The position numbers and the translations under genes are program-made. This document shows positions 41,814 to 50,459 of a DNA stretch of 64,000 nt, in pieces. Location of the stretch: NCBI RefSeq assembly GCF_036231965.1, contig NZ_CP109499.1, positions 6,944,001 through 7,008,000 of the forward strand, given 5' to 3'. Under the pieces are notes generated by a model that worked only from the letters and a program-made list of their open reading frames with translations, had not been told where the DNA came from and did not search any database. Positions within the stretch are counted from its first letter, which is position 1; each line of letters opens with the position of its first letter. The stretch comes from Streptomyces sp. NBC_01428 (GTDB lineage: Bacteria > Actinomycetota > Actinomycetes > Streptomycetales > Streptomycetaceae).

Positions 41814-43085
41814 TCAGACGGTCTCGCGGACGGCCCGGGCAAGGGTGCGCAGACCCTCGTCGAGCTCGTCGGGGGTGATGGTGAGCGCGGGCAACAGCTT
41901 CACGACCTCGCTCTCCGGGCCGGACGTCTCGATGAGCAGGCCGAGTTCGAAGGCGCGCTTGGCCACGCGGCCCGCGCGGTCCTTGTCCTTGAACTCCAGG
42001 CCCCAGACGAGCCCGCGGCCCCGGTACTCCTTGACGTCGGCGAGGTTCTCCTCCGTGATGGAGATCATCGCCTGTTCGATCTGCTCGCCGCGGGAGCGGG
42101 TCTGCTTCTCCATGGCCGAGCCGTCGGCCCAGTACGCCTCCAGGGCGGCGGCGGCCGTGACGAACGCCGGGTTGTTCCCGCGGAAGGTGCCGTTGTGCTC
42201 GCCCGGCTCCCAGATGTCCAGCTCCGGCTTGAAGAGACACAGCGACATCGGCAGGCCGTAGCCGCTGATGGACTTGGACACCGTGACGATGTCCGGCACG
42301 ACACCGGCCTCCTCGAAGGAGAAGAACGCGCCGGTCCGGCCGCAGCCCATCTGGATGTCGTCGACGATGAGCAGCATGTCGCGGCGCTTGCACAGCTCGG
42401 CGAGGGCACGCAGCCACTCGGGCCGCGCGACGTTGATGCCGCCCTCGCCCTGCACGGTCTCGACGATCACCGCGGCGGGCTGGTTGAGGCCCGACCCCTG
42501 GTCCTCCAGGAGCCGCTCGAACCAGAGGAAGTCCGGGACCTGGCCGTCGAAGTAGTTGTCGAACGGCATCGGGGTGCCGTGCACCAGCGGGATGCCGGCG
42601 CCGGCCCGCTTGAAGGCGTTGCCGGTCACGGCGAGCGAGCCGAGCGACATGCCGTGGAAGGCGTTGGTGAACGACACGATCGACTCGCGGCCCTTCACCT
42701 TCCGCGCCAGCTTGAGCGCGGACTCGACGGCGTTGGTGCCCGTCGGGCCGGGGAACATCACCTTGTACGGCAGGTCGCGCGGCCGCAGCACCAGGTTCTG
42801 GAAGGCCTCCAGGAAGCCGCGCTTGGCCGTCGTCGACATGTCGAGACCGTGGGTGACGCCGTCCCGCTCCAGGTAGTCGATCAGGGCCCGTTTGAGCACG
42901 GGGTTGTTGTGCCCGTAGTTCAGCGACCCGGCCCCGGCGAAGAAGTCGAGGTACGCGTGGCCGTCCTCGTCGTACATGCGGCTGCCCTGGGCGCGGTCGA
43001 AGACGGTGGGCCAGTTGCGGCAGTAGCTGCGCACCTCCGACTCCAGGGTCTCGAAGACGCTCAGGTCGGGCTGGGTGATGGTCAC
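41814..43085 (-). CDS. ectB: Diaminobutyrate-2-oxoglutarate transaminase
   Basis: A 423-aa class III aminotransferase from GTG 43085. Motifs: FFAGAGSLNYGHNNP, PGPTGTNAVESALKLARKVKGR, cofactor Asp in MLLIVDDIQMGCGRTG and Lys in DIVTVSKSISGYGLP. It makes L-2,4-diaminobutyrate from aspartate semialdehyde. It lies 58 nt after ectA and before ectC. Confidence 0.95.
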   Translation of the reverse strand: MTITQPDLSVFETLESEVRSYCRNWPTVFDRAQGSRMYDEDGHAYLDFFAGAGSLNYGHNNPVLKRALIDYLERDGVTHGLDMSTTAKRGFLEAFQNLVLRPRDLPYKVMFPGPTGTNAVESALKLARKVKGRESIVSFTNAFHGMSLGSLAVTGNAFKRAGAGIPLVHGTPMPFDNYFDGQVPDFLWFERLLEDQGSGLNQPAAVIVETVQGEGGINVARPEWLRALAELCKRRDMLLIVDDIQMGCGRTGAFFSFEEAGVVPDIVTVSKSISGYGLPMSLCLFKPELDIWEPGEHNGTFRGNNPAFVTAAAALEAYWADGSAMEKQTRSRGEQIEQAMISITEENLADVKEYRGRGLVWGLEFKDKDRAGRVAKRAFELGLLIETSGPESEVVKLLPALTITPDELDEGLRTLARAVRETV

Positions 43086-43143
43086 GAATCGCTCCTCGAA
43101 GCGTGGGGGGCGGAAGAGGAAGGGGGCGAAGGGGAGAAGAAGT

Positions 43144-43683
43144 TCAGAGGGAGAACGGGCCGATGCGGTACAGCACTTCGGGGTCGTGCGGTCCGTCGGG
43201 GAACTGGTCCGTCTCGAACAGCACCTCGCGCTCGACGGCCGCGCCATGACGCTGTGCGTACGACAGGAACAGGCGCTCGGAGGCGGTGTTGCCCGGGGAG
43301 ATGGTCGTCTCCAGGACGGACAGTCCGCGCTCGGCTGCCACCCGTGCCGTCAGCCCGTCGAGCAGCCGCGCGGCCAGTCCGCGTCCGCGGTACGCGTCGT
43401 CGACGGCCACCTGCCACACGAGCAGGGTGCGCGGACGCTCCGGGCGTACGTACGCGGTCACGAAGCCGACGGGACGCCCTTGGGCGTCACGGGCCACGGC
43501 CGAGGTGCCGGCGAAGTCACGGCACCACAGCAGGTAGCTGTACGAGGAGTTCAGGTCGAGGGTTCGGGAGTCCTTGGCGATGCGCCAGAGCGCGGCCCCG
43601 TCGGCCACCTCCGGACGGTCGATCCGAAGGCCCTCCGGCATTTCCAGGAATTCCGCTGACAGGTCTGGGTGTGCGGCGGTCAT
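43144..43683 (-). CDS. ectA: Diaminobutyrate acetyltransferase
   Basis: A 179-aa GNAT enzyme from ATG 43683. EctA features: DGAALWRIAKDSRTLDLNSSYSYLLWCRDF and the acetyl-CoA site QVAVDDAYRGRGLAARLLDGL, then LETTISPGNTASERLF. First gene of the ectABCD operon; its promoter must lie in the 505-bp gap upstream. Confidence 0.95.
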   Translation of the reverse strand: MTAAHPDLSAEFLEMPEGLRIDRPEVADGAALWRIAKDSRTLDLNSSYSYLLWCRDFAGTSAVARDAQGRPVGFVTAYVRPERPRTLLVWQVAVDDAYRGRGLAARLLDGLTARVAAERGLSVLETTISPGNTASERLFLSYAQRHGAAVEREVLFETDQFPDGPHDPEVLYRIGPFSL

Positions 43684-44188
43684 GCGGATTGAATTTACCG
43701 ATGGAAAGCCGAAATTGCATCGTCGGACGGGGTTACGTACGGCGTTCTCATGTGTTATCGCGCGCCGGTGAGGGAGTGGCCGCGCACACAACTTTATGAC
43801 CGGTTTTGCACGGAAAATACCGGAGAAAACGGGCGGGTTGTGGAGTGCGTCACAGCATCGTAATGCGCCGGAGATCCGTCCGAATTACGTGGGTTGGCGT
43901 TCGCGAAATCTTTGCGTTTAGGTGCGGAGATCCCGGGCAGAAGAATACGGGAAGCTGTGCTGGAGCAATTCCGTACCGAATGAACAACAGGATAAGTGCG
44001 TGGAGAGGATTTGCAATTCCCGCGATGCCGTCGGTGCGGATCGCCGTGCGCGCGGACCGCGCCCCCCGGGTTTCCGCACGCGCCCGCGCGGTCGAGGGTC
44101 TCCGGTGCGCGGGACGGGGGCCCGAGGCCGCCGGAGTACCGGCGGAAGCGCGCACGCCCCCGCCGGTCGACCCGGACGTGGTCCGGGA
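43684..44188. other. 505-bp gap upstream of ectA
   Basis: The first 350 bp are much richer in A/T than the surrounding genes. The minus strand holds several AT-rich hexamers (for example TAAATT at 43697-43692), but no convincing -35/-10 pair. I see no gene. It should contain the osmotically controlled ect promoter and the end region of the upstream minus-strand aminotransferase gene. Confidence 0.45.
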
Positions 44189-45289
44189 TCAGCCCCAGGC
44201 CTGCGCCACGGCGCGGCGCGCCGCCTCCAGATCCACCGGGAAGCCGGACTCGGCCAGCGCGGCGCCCAGGCCCGCGAGGCTGGAGTGGACCGCGCCCCGG
44301 GTGGCGTCGGGGCCGTAGTGGTTCACGCGGATCATCGACTGCGCGAGCGCGCCGCCGCCCGCGGCGAGCGGCAGCACCGGGTCCGCGGCCAGCGCCTTGG
44401 CGACCAGCTCGGACGCGTCCGCGCCCTCGGGCACCCGCAGCGTCGTGGCGACGGGCGCGGCGTCGGAGGCGTCGTGGACGTACGGCTGAAGACCGCCGCC
44501 GAGCGCCACCGCGCCGGCGCGGGTCGCCGCGGCGGCCGAGGCGTGCCGGGCCATCACCGCGTCCAGGCCCTCACCCTCGATCCGCTCGACGCACGCCTCC
44601 AGCGCCAGCATCTCCAGCTGCGCCGGCGCGTGCAGCAGCGCCTTGCGGCCCCCGTCCACCCAGCGCTCCTTCCAGTCCAGCAGGGAGAGGTAGGAACGGC
44701 GTGGCGCGGCCGGGTTCGCGGCCATCCGCGCCCAGGCCCGCTCGCTCACCGACACCGCGGACACACCCGCAGGCCCGCCCATCGCCTTCTGCGCCCCGAT
44801 CACGCACAGGTCGACGCCCCAGGCGTCCGGCAGCACGGGCTCCGCGCCGATCGACGCGACGGCGTCCAGGTAGAAGAGCGCGCCGTGCTCCCGGACGACC
44901 TCGCCGATCTCCGCGACCGGGTTGGTGTTCCCGGTGGCCGCCTCGGCGTGCACGAGCGACACGAAGTCGATCTCCGGGTGCTCGGCGAACGCCTCCCGGA
45001 TCTGCGCGGCGGTGACCGCCGTGTGGAAGGGCACCGCCAGATCGATCACGGTGGCCCCGCAGTCCCGCAGCCAGTTCCCGAAGGTCTGCCCGTACGGGCC
45101 GGTGACGACGTTGAGGGCGGTGGTGCCGGTGCCCGCGGTGCCGCGGATGGCGCCTTCCAGGGGCAGCAGCGCCTCGCCCTGCATGATCACGACGTCCTGC
45201 TCGGTGGAGAGCAGCCGGGCGACGCGGTCCTCGATCGACGCGAAGTGCGCGGCGCTCAGCGGCGCCAGGTCAAGAAAGGGGTGGGTCAC
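44189..45289 (-). CDS. Class V aminotransferase (alanine/serine-glyoxylate type)
   Basis: A 366-aa PLP enzyme: MQGEALLPLEGAIRG near the start, the cofactor Asp in ALFYLDAVASIGAEP and Schiff-base Lys in LCVIGAQKAMGGPAGVSAVSVS. The pattern fits the alanine-glyoxylate/serine-glyoxylate group rather than desulfurases. It is divergent from a polar amino acid ABC transporter, which suggests it handles the imported amino acid; substrate not established. Confidence 0.82.
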   Translation of the reverse strand: MTHPFLDLAPLSAAHFASIEDRVARLLSTEQDVVIMQGEALLPLEGAIRGTAGTGTTALNVVTGPYGQTFGNWLRDCGATVIDLAVPFHTAVTAAQIREAFAEHPEIDFVSLVHAEAATGNTNPVAEIGEVVREHGALFYLDAVASIGAEPVLPDAWGVDLCVIGAQKAMGGPAGVSAVSVSERAWARMAANPAAPRRSYLSLLDWKERWVDGGRKALLHAPAQLEMLALEACVERIEGEGLDAVMARHASAAAATRAGAVALGGGLQPYVHDASDAAPVATTLRVPEGADASELVAKALAADPVLPLAAGGGALAQSMIRVNHYGPDATRGAVHSSLAGLGAALAESGFPVDLEAARRAVAQAWG

Positions 45290-45402
45290 GGCGGTGCTCT
45301 CTTCGCTCTCAGGGGTCGACGATCAGAGCGTATCCGGCGCCGGTAGGAGCGCTCGGACCGGAGAGTTCCGAGGCCGGACGGCCCAGTGGCCATCGGATTG
45401 AT

Positions 45403-45430
45403 TTGAGGAACCCAAACATCTCCTTATAAT
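45403..45430 (+). promoter_or_regulatory. Promoter of the amino acid ABC operon
   Basis: TTGAGG (45403-45408), 16-bp spacer, TATAAT (45425-45430), a near-consensus vegetative promoter in unusually AT-rich sequence 34 bp before the GTG start. Confidence 0.65.
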
Positions 45431-45463
45431 CGGAACCCTCCACTCCCCCCACAGGAGGTCCCC

Positions 45464-46309
45464 GTGAACCCCGTCCTCGGACGCAGGCCCCGCATCCTGG
45501 CCGCCACCACCGCCGCGGCAGGGCTGCTGCTCGTGGCCGGCTGCTCCTCGGGCGGCGGGGGCGGCAAGACCACCGCCTCCGGCGGGGTCCCGCTGGTCAA
45601 GGCAGGTCAGCTCACCACCTGCACCCACCTGCCGTACCCGCCCTTCCAGTCGGAGATCGACGGCACGGTGCAGGGCTTCGACGTGTCGCTCATCGACCTC
45701 GTCGCCAAGGACCTGGGCGTGAAGCAGGACATCGTCGACACCCCCTTCGAGAACTTCAAGACGGGTGCCTTCCTCAACTCCGAGCAGTGCGACCTCGCCG
45801 CGGCCGGCATGACGATCACGCCCGAGCGCGCGAAGAACGTCGACTTCTCCGACCCGTACTTCGACGCCACCCAGGCCGTCCTGGTCGACAAGAAGAGCGG
45901 TATCGGCTCCTTCGCGGACCTCAAGGGCAAGAAGGTCGGCGCCCAGGCGCAGACCACCGGCGAGGAGTACGCGAAGAGCAAGGGGCTCGACCCCGTGTCC
46001 TTCGAGTCCTCCGACGCCGTCCTCAACGGACTGCGCACCGGGCAGGTCCAGGCCGTCGTCATCGACTACCCGGTCGTCCAGGGCTGGCTCAAGGACAAGG
46101 CCAACGCGGACGCCTTCAAGGTGGTCGACAACCTCAACACCGGTGAGCAGTACGGCTTCACGGTGAAGAAGGGCAACACCAAGCTGGTCGCCGCCATCAA
46201 CAAGGCGATCAAGGACGCGAAGGCCGACGGGACCTACAAGAAGCTGTACGAGAAGTGGATCGGCCCGTACGACGCGGCCGCGGCCTCCGCTTCGCCCTCC
46301 GCCTCATGA
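45464..46309 (+). CDS. Polar amino acid ABC transporter binding lipoprotein
   Basis: A 281-aa family 3 binding protein from GTG 45464 with AGGAGG 6 nt upstream. Lipobox LLVAGC (Cys near residue 27), Gly/Ser spacer, then YPPFQSEIDGTVQGFDVSLIDLVAKDLG and GMTITPERAKNVDFSDPYFDATQAVLV. It binds an amino acid or a related small compound at the outer membrane face. First gene of a three-gene importer with 4-nt overlaps. Confidence 0.92.
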   Translation: MNPVLGRRPRILAATTAAAGLLLVAGCSSGGGGGKTTASGGVPLVKAGQLTTCTHLPYPPFQSEIDGTVQGFDVSLIDLVAKDLGVKQDIVDTPFENFKTGAFLNSEQCDLAAAGMTITPERAKNVDFSDPYFDATQAVLVDKKSGIGSFADLKGKKVGAQAQTTGEEYAKSKGLDPVSFESSDAVLNGLRTGQVQAVVIDYPVVQGWLKDKANADAFKVVDNLNTGEQYGFTVKKGNTKLVAAINKAIKDAKADGTYKKLYEKWIGPYDAAAASASPSAS

Positions 46310-47136
46310 GTGATACCGACACCCCGGTCCAGCCCCGCCGCTCTGGCATGAGCAGGCGGCAGAAGCGCTCGCTGTCGCGCGGCGCGCAGTACGTGGTCTT
46401 CGTCGCCGTCGTGGTCGCCTTCGCGGTCACGGCGGACTGGGGCCGTCTGAAGAACCAGTTCGCCCAGTGGGACCTGGTCAAGCAGATGTTCCCGGACGTC
46501 ATCACGCTGGCGCTGAAGAACACCGTCCTCTACACGGTGTCCGGCTTCGCCGTCGGACTCGTGCTGGGCATGGTCATCGCCCTGATGCGGCTGTCGTCGG
46601 TGGGCCCCTACCGCTGGGTCGCCGGCGTCTACATCGAGATCTTCCGCGGCCTGCCCACCCTGCTGATCTTCGTCTTCGTGGGCGTCGCGGTACCCCTCGC
46701 GTTCCCGGGCACGGAGATTCCCGGCGGAACGTACGGCAAGGTCGCCATCGCGCTCGGTGTGGTGGGGGCCGCGTACATGGCGGAGACGTTCCGCGCGGGC
46801 ATCCAGGCGGTGCCCAAGGGGCAGATGGAGGCGGCCCGTTCGCTGGGCTTCTCGCACGCCCGGGCCATGGTCTCGATCATCATCCCGCAGGCCTTCCGGA
46901 TCATCCTCCCGCCGCTCACCAACGAGCTCGTGACCCTCTTCAAGGACTCCTCGCTGGTGCTGATCCTCGGCGTCACGCTGGAGGAGCGCGAACTCTCCAA
47001 GTTCGGCCGCGACCTGGCGAGCACGTCGGCCAATTCCACGCCCATCCTCGTCGCCGGCCTGTGCTACCTGCTGGTGACCGTGCCGCTCGGATTCGTCGTC
47101 CGGCATCTCGAGGCCAAGGCCGGGGAGGCCAAGTGA
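46306..47136 (+). CDS. Polar amino acid ABC transporter permease
   Basis: A 276-aa membrane protein with ATGA overlap at its start. A basic N-terminus is followed by about five membrane segments. The HisM/GlnP-type EAA loop reads QMEAARSLGFSHARAMVSIIIPQAFRIILPPLTNELVTLFKDSS. It is probably a homodimer, since only one permease gene is present. Confidence 0.92.
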   Translation: MSDTDTPVQPRRSGMSRRQKRSLSRGAQYVVFVAVVVAFAVTADWGRLKNQFAQWDLVKQMFPDVITLALKNTVLYTVSGFAVGLVLGMVIALMRLSSVGPYRWVAGVYIEIFRGLPTLLIFVFVGVAVPLAFPGTEIPGGTYGKVAIALGVVGAAYMAETFRAGIQAVPKGQMEAARSLGFSHARAMVSIIIPQAFRIILPPLTNELVTLFKDSSLVLILGVTLEERELSKFGRDLASTSANSTPILVAGLCYLLVTVPLGFVVRHLEAKAGEAK

Positions 47137-47921
47137 GCACACCCGAGATCCAGGTCAAGGACCTCCACAAGTCCTTCGGCGACAACGAGGTCCTGCGCGG
47201 CATCGACCTGGAGGTCGGACAGGGCGAGGTCATCTGCGTCATCGGCCCGTCCGGCTCCGGCAAGTCGACCCTGCTGCGCTGTGTGAACCTCCTGGAGGAG
47301 CCCACCAAGGGGCAGGTGTTCGTCGGCGGCGCGGAGGTCACCGACCCCGACGTCGACATCGACGCCGTACGCCGCCGCATCGGCATGGTCTTCCAGCAGT
47401 TCAACCTCTTCCCCCACCTGTCGGTGACCGGGAACCTCACGCTGCCGCAGCGCCGGGTGCTCCGCAGGGGCAAGGCGGAAGCGGCCCGCGTCGCCGCCGA
47501 GAACCTCGACCGGGTGGGGCTCGCCGCGAAGGCCGACGCCTACCCGGCCTCGCTCTCCGGAGGCCAGCAGCAGCGCGTCGCGATCGCCCGGGCGCTCGCC
47601 ATGGGTCCGCAGGTGATGCTTTTCGACGAACCGACCTCCGCCCTCGACCCGGAACTCGTCGGGGAGGTGCTCGCCGTCATGCGGATGCTCGCGAACGAGG
47701 GCATGACGATGATGGTCGTCACCCACGAGATGTCCTTCGCGCGCGAGGTCGCCGACCGCGTCGTCTTCATGGACGGCGGCGTGATCGTCGAGGACGGCAC
47801 CCCGGCGCAGGTCATCGGCAACCCGGCCCACGAGCGGACGCGGCACTTCCTGTCCCGGCTTCTCGACCCGGCGATGGCCGACGTCGAGGAGACCACGAAC
47901 GACCCGTCGGACACGCCCTAG
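47133..47921 (+). CDS. Polar amino acid ABC transporter ATPase
   Basis: A 262-aa ATPase from GTG 47133 (GTGA overlap). Walker A GPSGSGKST, Q-loop FQQFNLFPHLSV, signature LSGGQQQR, Walker B VMLFDEPTSALDPE, H-loop VTHEMSFA. It energises the permease of this operon. Confidence 0.94.
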   Translation: MSTPEIQVKDLHKSFGDNEVLRGIDLEVGQGEVICVIGPSGSGKSTLLRCVNLLEEPTKGQVFVGGAEVTDPDVDIDAVRRRIGMVFQQFNLFPHLSVTGNLTLPQRRVLRRGKAEAARVAAENLDRVGLAAKADAYPASLSGGQQQRVAIARALAMGPQVMLFDEPTSALDPELVGEVLAVMRMLANEGMTMMVVTHEMSFAREVADRVVFMDGGVIVEDGTPAQVIGNPAHERTRHFLSRLLDPAMADVEETTNDPSDTP

Positions 47922-48000
47922 CGCGAGTCCTCCCGCGGAAGCGGACACTCCCGGGGGCCGAGCCGCCTCGCCGGGATGCCGCTTCACTAAGGTGCGGTGC

Positions 48001-49092
48001 ATGAGCGAAGACGCTGTGCTGCACGTGAAGGGGCGGGTCCTCGTCGGACCGGACGACGTCCGCGACGAGTTGTGGGTCGTCGGCGGCCGGATCTCGTACG
48101 AGCGTCCGGGCGGCGCCCGTGACGTCCGCACCGTCGAGGGCTGGGCCCTGCCGGGCCTGGTCGACGCGCACTGCCACGTCGGGCTCGACGCGCACGGGCC
48201 GGTCCCGGACGAGGTCTCGGAGAAGCAGGCGCTGACCGACCGCGACGCCGGCACCCTGCTCGTGCGGGACGCCGGATCGCCCTCCGACACCCGCTGGATC
48301 GACGACCGCGAGGACCTCCCGAAGATCATCCGGGCCGGCCGGCACATCGCCCGCACCCGCCGCTACATCCGCAACTACGCCCACGAGATCGAGCCCGAGG
48401 ACCTCGTCGCGTACGTCGCCCAGGAGGCCCGGCGCGGTGACGGCTGGGTGAAACTCGTGGGGGACTGGATCGACCGCGGCACCGGCGACCTGAGCGCCTG
48501 CTGGCCGCGCGACGCCGTCGAGGCGGCCATCGCCGAGGCCCACCGGCTCGGCGCGCGCGTCACCGCCCACTGCTTCGCCGAGGACGCGCTGCGCGACCTG
48601 GTCGAGGCCGGCATCGACTGCGTCGAGCACGCCACCGGCCTCACCGAGGACACCGTGCCGCTTTTCGCCGAGCGGGGCGTCGCGATCGTCCCCACCCTCG
48701 TGAACATCGCCACATTCCCGCGGCTCGCGGACGGCGGCGAGGCCAAGTTCCCCACGTGGTCCGCCCACATGCGCCGCCTCCACGAACGCCGTTACGACAC
48801 CGTGCGCGCCGCCTACGACGCGGGCATCCCGGTCTACGTCGGCACCGACGCGGGCGGCACCCTCCCGCACGGCCTCGTCGCCGCCGAGGTCGCCGAACTC
48901 GTCACCGCCGGCATCCCGCCCGTCGAGGCGCTCTCCGCCACCTCCTGGGGAGCGCGCCGCTGGCTCGGCCGTCCGGGACTCGACGAGGGCGCGCCCGCGG
49001 ACCTCGTGGTCTACGGCGAGGACCCGCGCGCCGACGTACGGGTCCTGGCCGCGCCCCGGCGGGTGGTCCTCGACGGACGGATCGTCGGCTGA
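48001..49092 (+). CDS. Amidohydrolase-family metal-dependent hydrolase
   Basis: A 363-aa TIM-barrel hydrolase. Metal ligands are seen in LVDAHCHVGLDAHG (HxH), VTAHCFAED (His), CVEHATGL (His) and VYVGTDAGGTLPHG (Asp). The composite beta domain at both ends (VLVGPDDVRDELWVVGGRISY; LVVYGEDPRADVRVL) fits the imidazolonepropionase/prolidase-like group. Substrate unknown. It follows the amino acid importer on the same strand after 79 bp, perhaps acting on its cargo. Confidence 0.85.
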   Translation: MSEDAVLHVKGRVLVGPDDVRDELWVVGGRISYERPGGARDVRTVEGWALPGLVDAHCHVGLDAHGPVPDEVSEKQALTDRDAGTLLVRDAGSPSDTRWIDDREDLPKIIRAGRHIARTRRYIRNYAHEIEPEDLVAYVAQEARRGDGWVKLVGDWIDRGTGDLSACWPRDAVEAAIAEAHRLGARVTAHCFAEDALRDLVEAGIDCVEHATGLTEDTVPLFAERGVAIVPTLVNIATFPRLADGGEAKFPTWSAHMRRLHERRYDTVRAAYDAGIPVYVGTDAGGTLPHGLVAAEVAELVTAGIPPVEALSATSWGARRWLGRPGLDEGAPADLVVYGEDPRADVRVLAAPRRVVLDGRIVG

Positions 49093-49364
49093 CGGGGACC
49101 GTCCGACCGACAGGCGGGCGCGGTTGACGGAACGTGACGATCCGGACGCCGCGCTCGTTACGCACTTCCGTCCCGCTCCGGCGTGTGGCGCGGGGCGTCA
49201 ACCAGCGCGTTCGTCCTGTGCCGTTGACCGAGTGACGGCGGGGAACAGCCGTGCCTTCGGATTCGAAGACTTGCACGGGAAACCCACGTCCGGGTGAACT
49301 CACGCCAGGTTGCTGACTGTTCACTCTCAGTGCGTAATTCTTTCCGGGTCCCAGGCTTTCTCTC

Positions 49365-50315
49365 ATGGGGGTCCCACCCTTGAACAGCACCAACTACCGT
49401 ATGCCCGCACGCCGTTTCGCCGTCACGGCGGCGGCCACCGTCCTTGCCGCGGGTCCCACCGCGCTGGCCGGTGCGGGTTCCGCCCACGCGACCACCGACC
49501 AGGGTCGCGCGAGCGCCGTCGTGCTCCGTACCGGACTCGACGTCTCCCTCCTCAACAAGACCGTGAACGTCCCGCTCGCGGTCTCGCTGAACGAGGTGCA
49601 GGCACCGCGGAGCGCCGAGAAGACCGCGCTCACCGCCCAGTTGGACGGCGTCGACCGCGGGCGCCCGTTCAGCGTGCTGCGCGCGGACGTCGCCGACGCC
49701 AAGGCCACCGTCGAGGCCGGGAAGGCCGAGGGCTCCACCCACCTCGTCCACGCCGCGGTCCATGTCCCCGGGCTGCCGCTGCTCTCGCTCATCGAGTTGC
49801 AGGAGGTCTCCTCGAAGGCGACCTGCGCGGTGGGTGAGAAGCCCGTCGCCACCGCCAACCTGCTGGGATCGGTGAACGTCCTCGGCAAGAAGGTGACGCT
49901 GACCGCGGGCGGCCCGACGGAGGTGAAGGTGCCCGGTGTCGGTGAGGTGCGGCTCGACCTGTCCAAGACGGAGACCACGACCCGTACCGCCGCCGCGTCC
50001 GCGCTCGAACTCAAGGTGTCCATCAACCCGTTGAAGCTCAACGTGGCCGAGGTCGAGGGCACCCTGACGCTGGCCGGGGCCACCTGCGAGACGCCCGCGG
50101 CGCCGGCCGCCCAGCAGGCGGAGCCCTCCGAACCCGCCAAGCCCGCGGACTCCGCCGAGCCGGTGACCGAGGTCAAGCCGCAGGGCGCTCCCGCGGAGGC
50201 CGGGCTCGCCGAGACCGGCGGCAGCTCGACGACGCCGTACATCGCGGGCGGCGCGGTGGCGCTGCTCGCCGCGGGCGGCGGAGCGGTCGTCCTCTCCCGC
50301 CGTCGGCGCGGCTGA
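49365..50315 (+). CDS. Secreted protein with LAETG sortase anchor
   Basis: A 316-aa product with a signal peptide (AVTAAATVLAAGPTALAGAGSAHA, cleavage near residue 42), a repetitive mid part built of KVTL/VPGVGEVRLDL-type beta strands, an Ala/Pro/Glu linker (about 245-280), and a sorting signal: LAETG at 281-285, a hydrophobic stretch and RRRRG. LAxTG is the class E sortase motif of Streptomyces. Function unknown. ATG 49365 or an in-frame TTG at 49380 may be the start. Confidence 0.82.
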   Translation: MGVPPLNSTNYRMPARRFAVTAAATVLAAGPTALAGAGSAHATTDQGRASAVVLRTGLDVSLLNKTVNVPLAVSLNEVQAPRSAEKTALTAQLDGVDRGRPFSVLRADVADAKATVEAGKAEGSTHLVHAAVHVPGLPLLSLIELQEVSSKATCAVGEKPVATANLLGSVNVLGKKVTLTAGGPTEVKVPGVGEVRLDLSKTETTTRTAAASALELKVSINPLKLNVAEVEGTLTLAGATCETPAAPAAQQAEPSEPAKPADSAEPVTEVKPQGAPAEAGLAETGGSSTTPYIAGGAVALLAAGGGAVVLSRRRRG

Positions 50316-50325
50316 CCCCTCCCGG

Positions 50326-50367
50326 GCCCAGGGCCCGGACCCCGCTCCTCGAACGACGGAGAGGCTG
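50326..50367 (-). repeat. Dispersed GC-rich intergenic repeat, copy 3 (inverted)
   Basis: On the minus strand it reads CAGCCTCTCC, then GAGGAGCGGGGTCCGGGC, a diverged version of the elements at 5045 and 14980. It lies between the convergent LAETG protein and cobC genes. Confidence 0.5.
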
Positions 50368-50459
50368 CATCCCAGCCCCTGCGGCGGTCGGGGAGCGGAA
50401 CCTGCCAGAACTACCGCGAACCGCCAAGTACCGCCGAGAACCTCCGGAATCCGCCGCGA

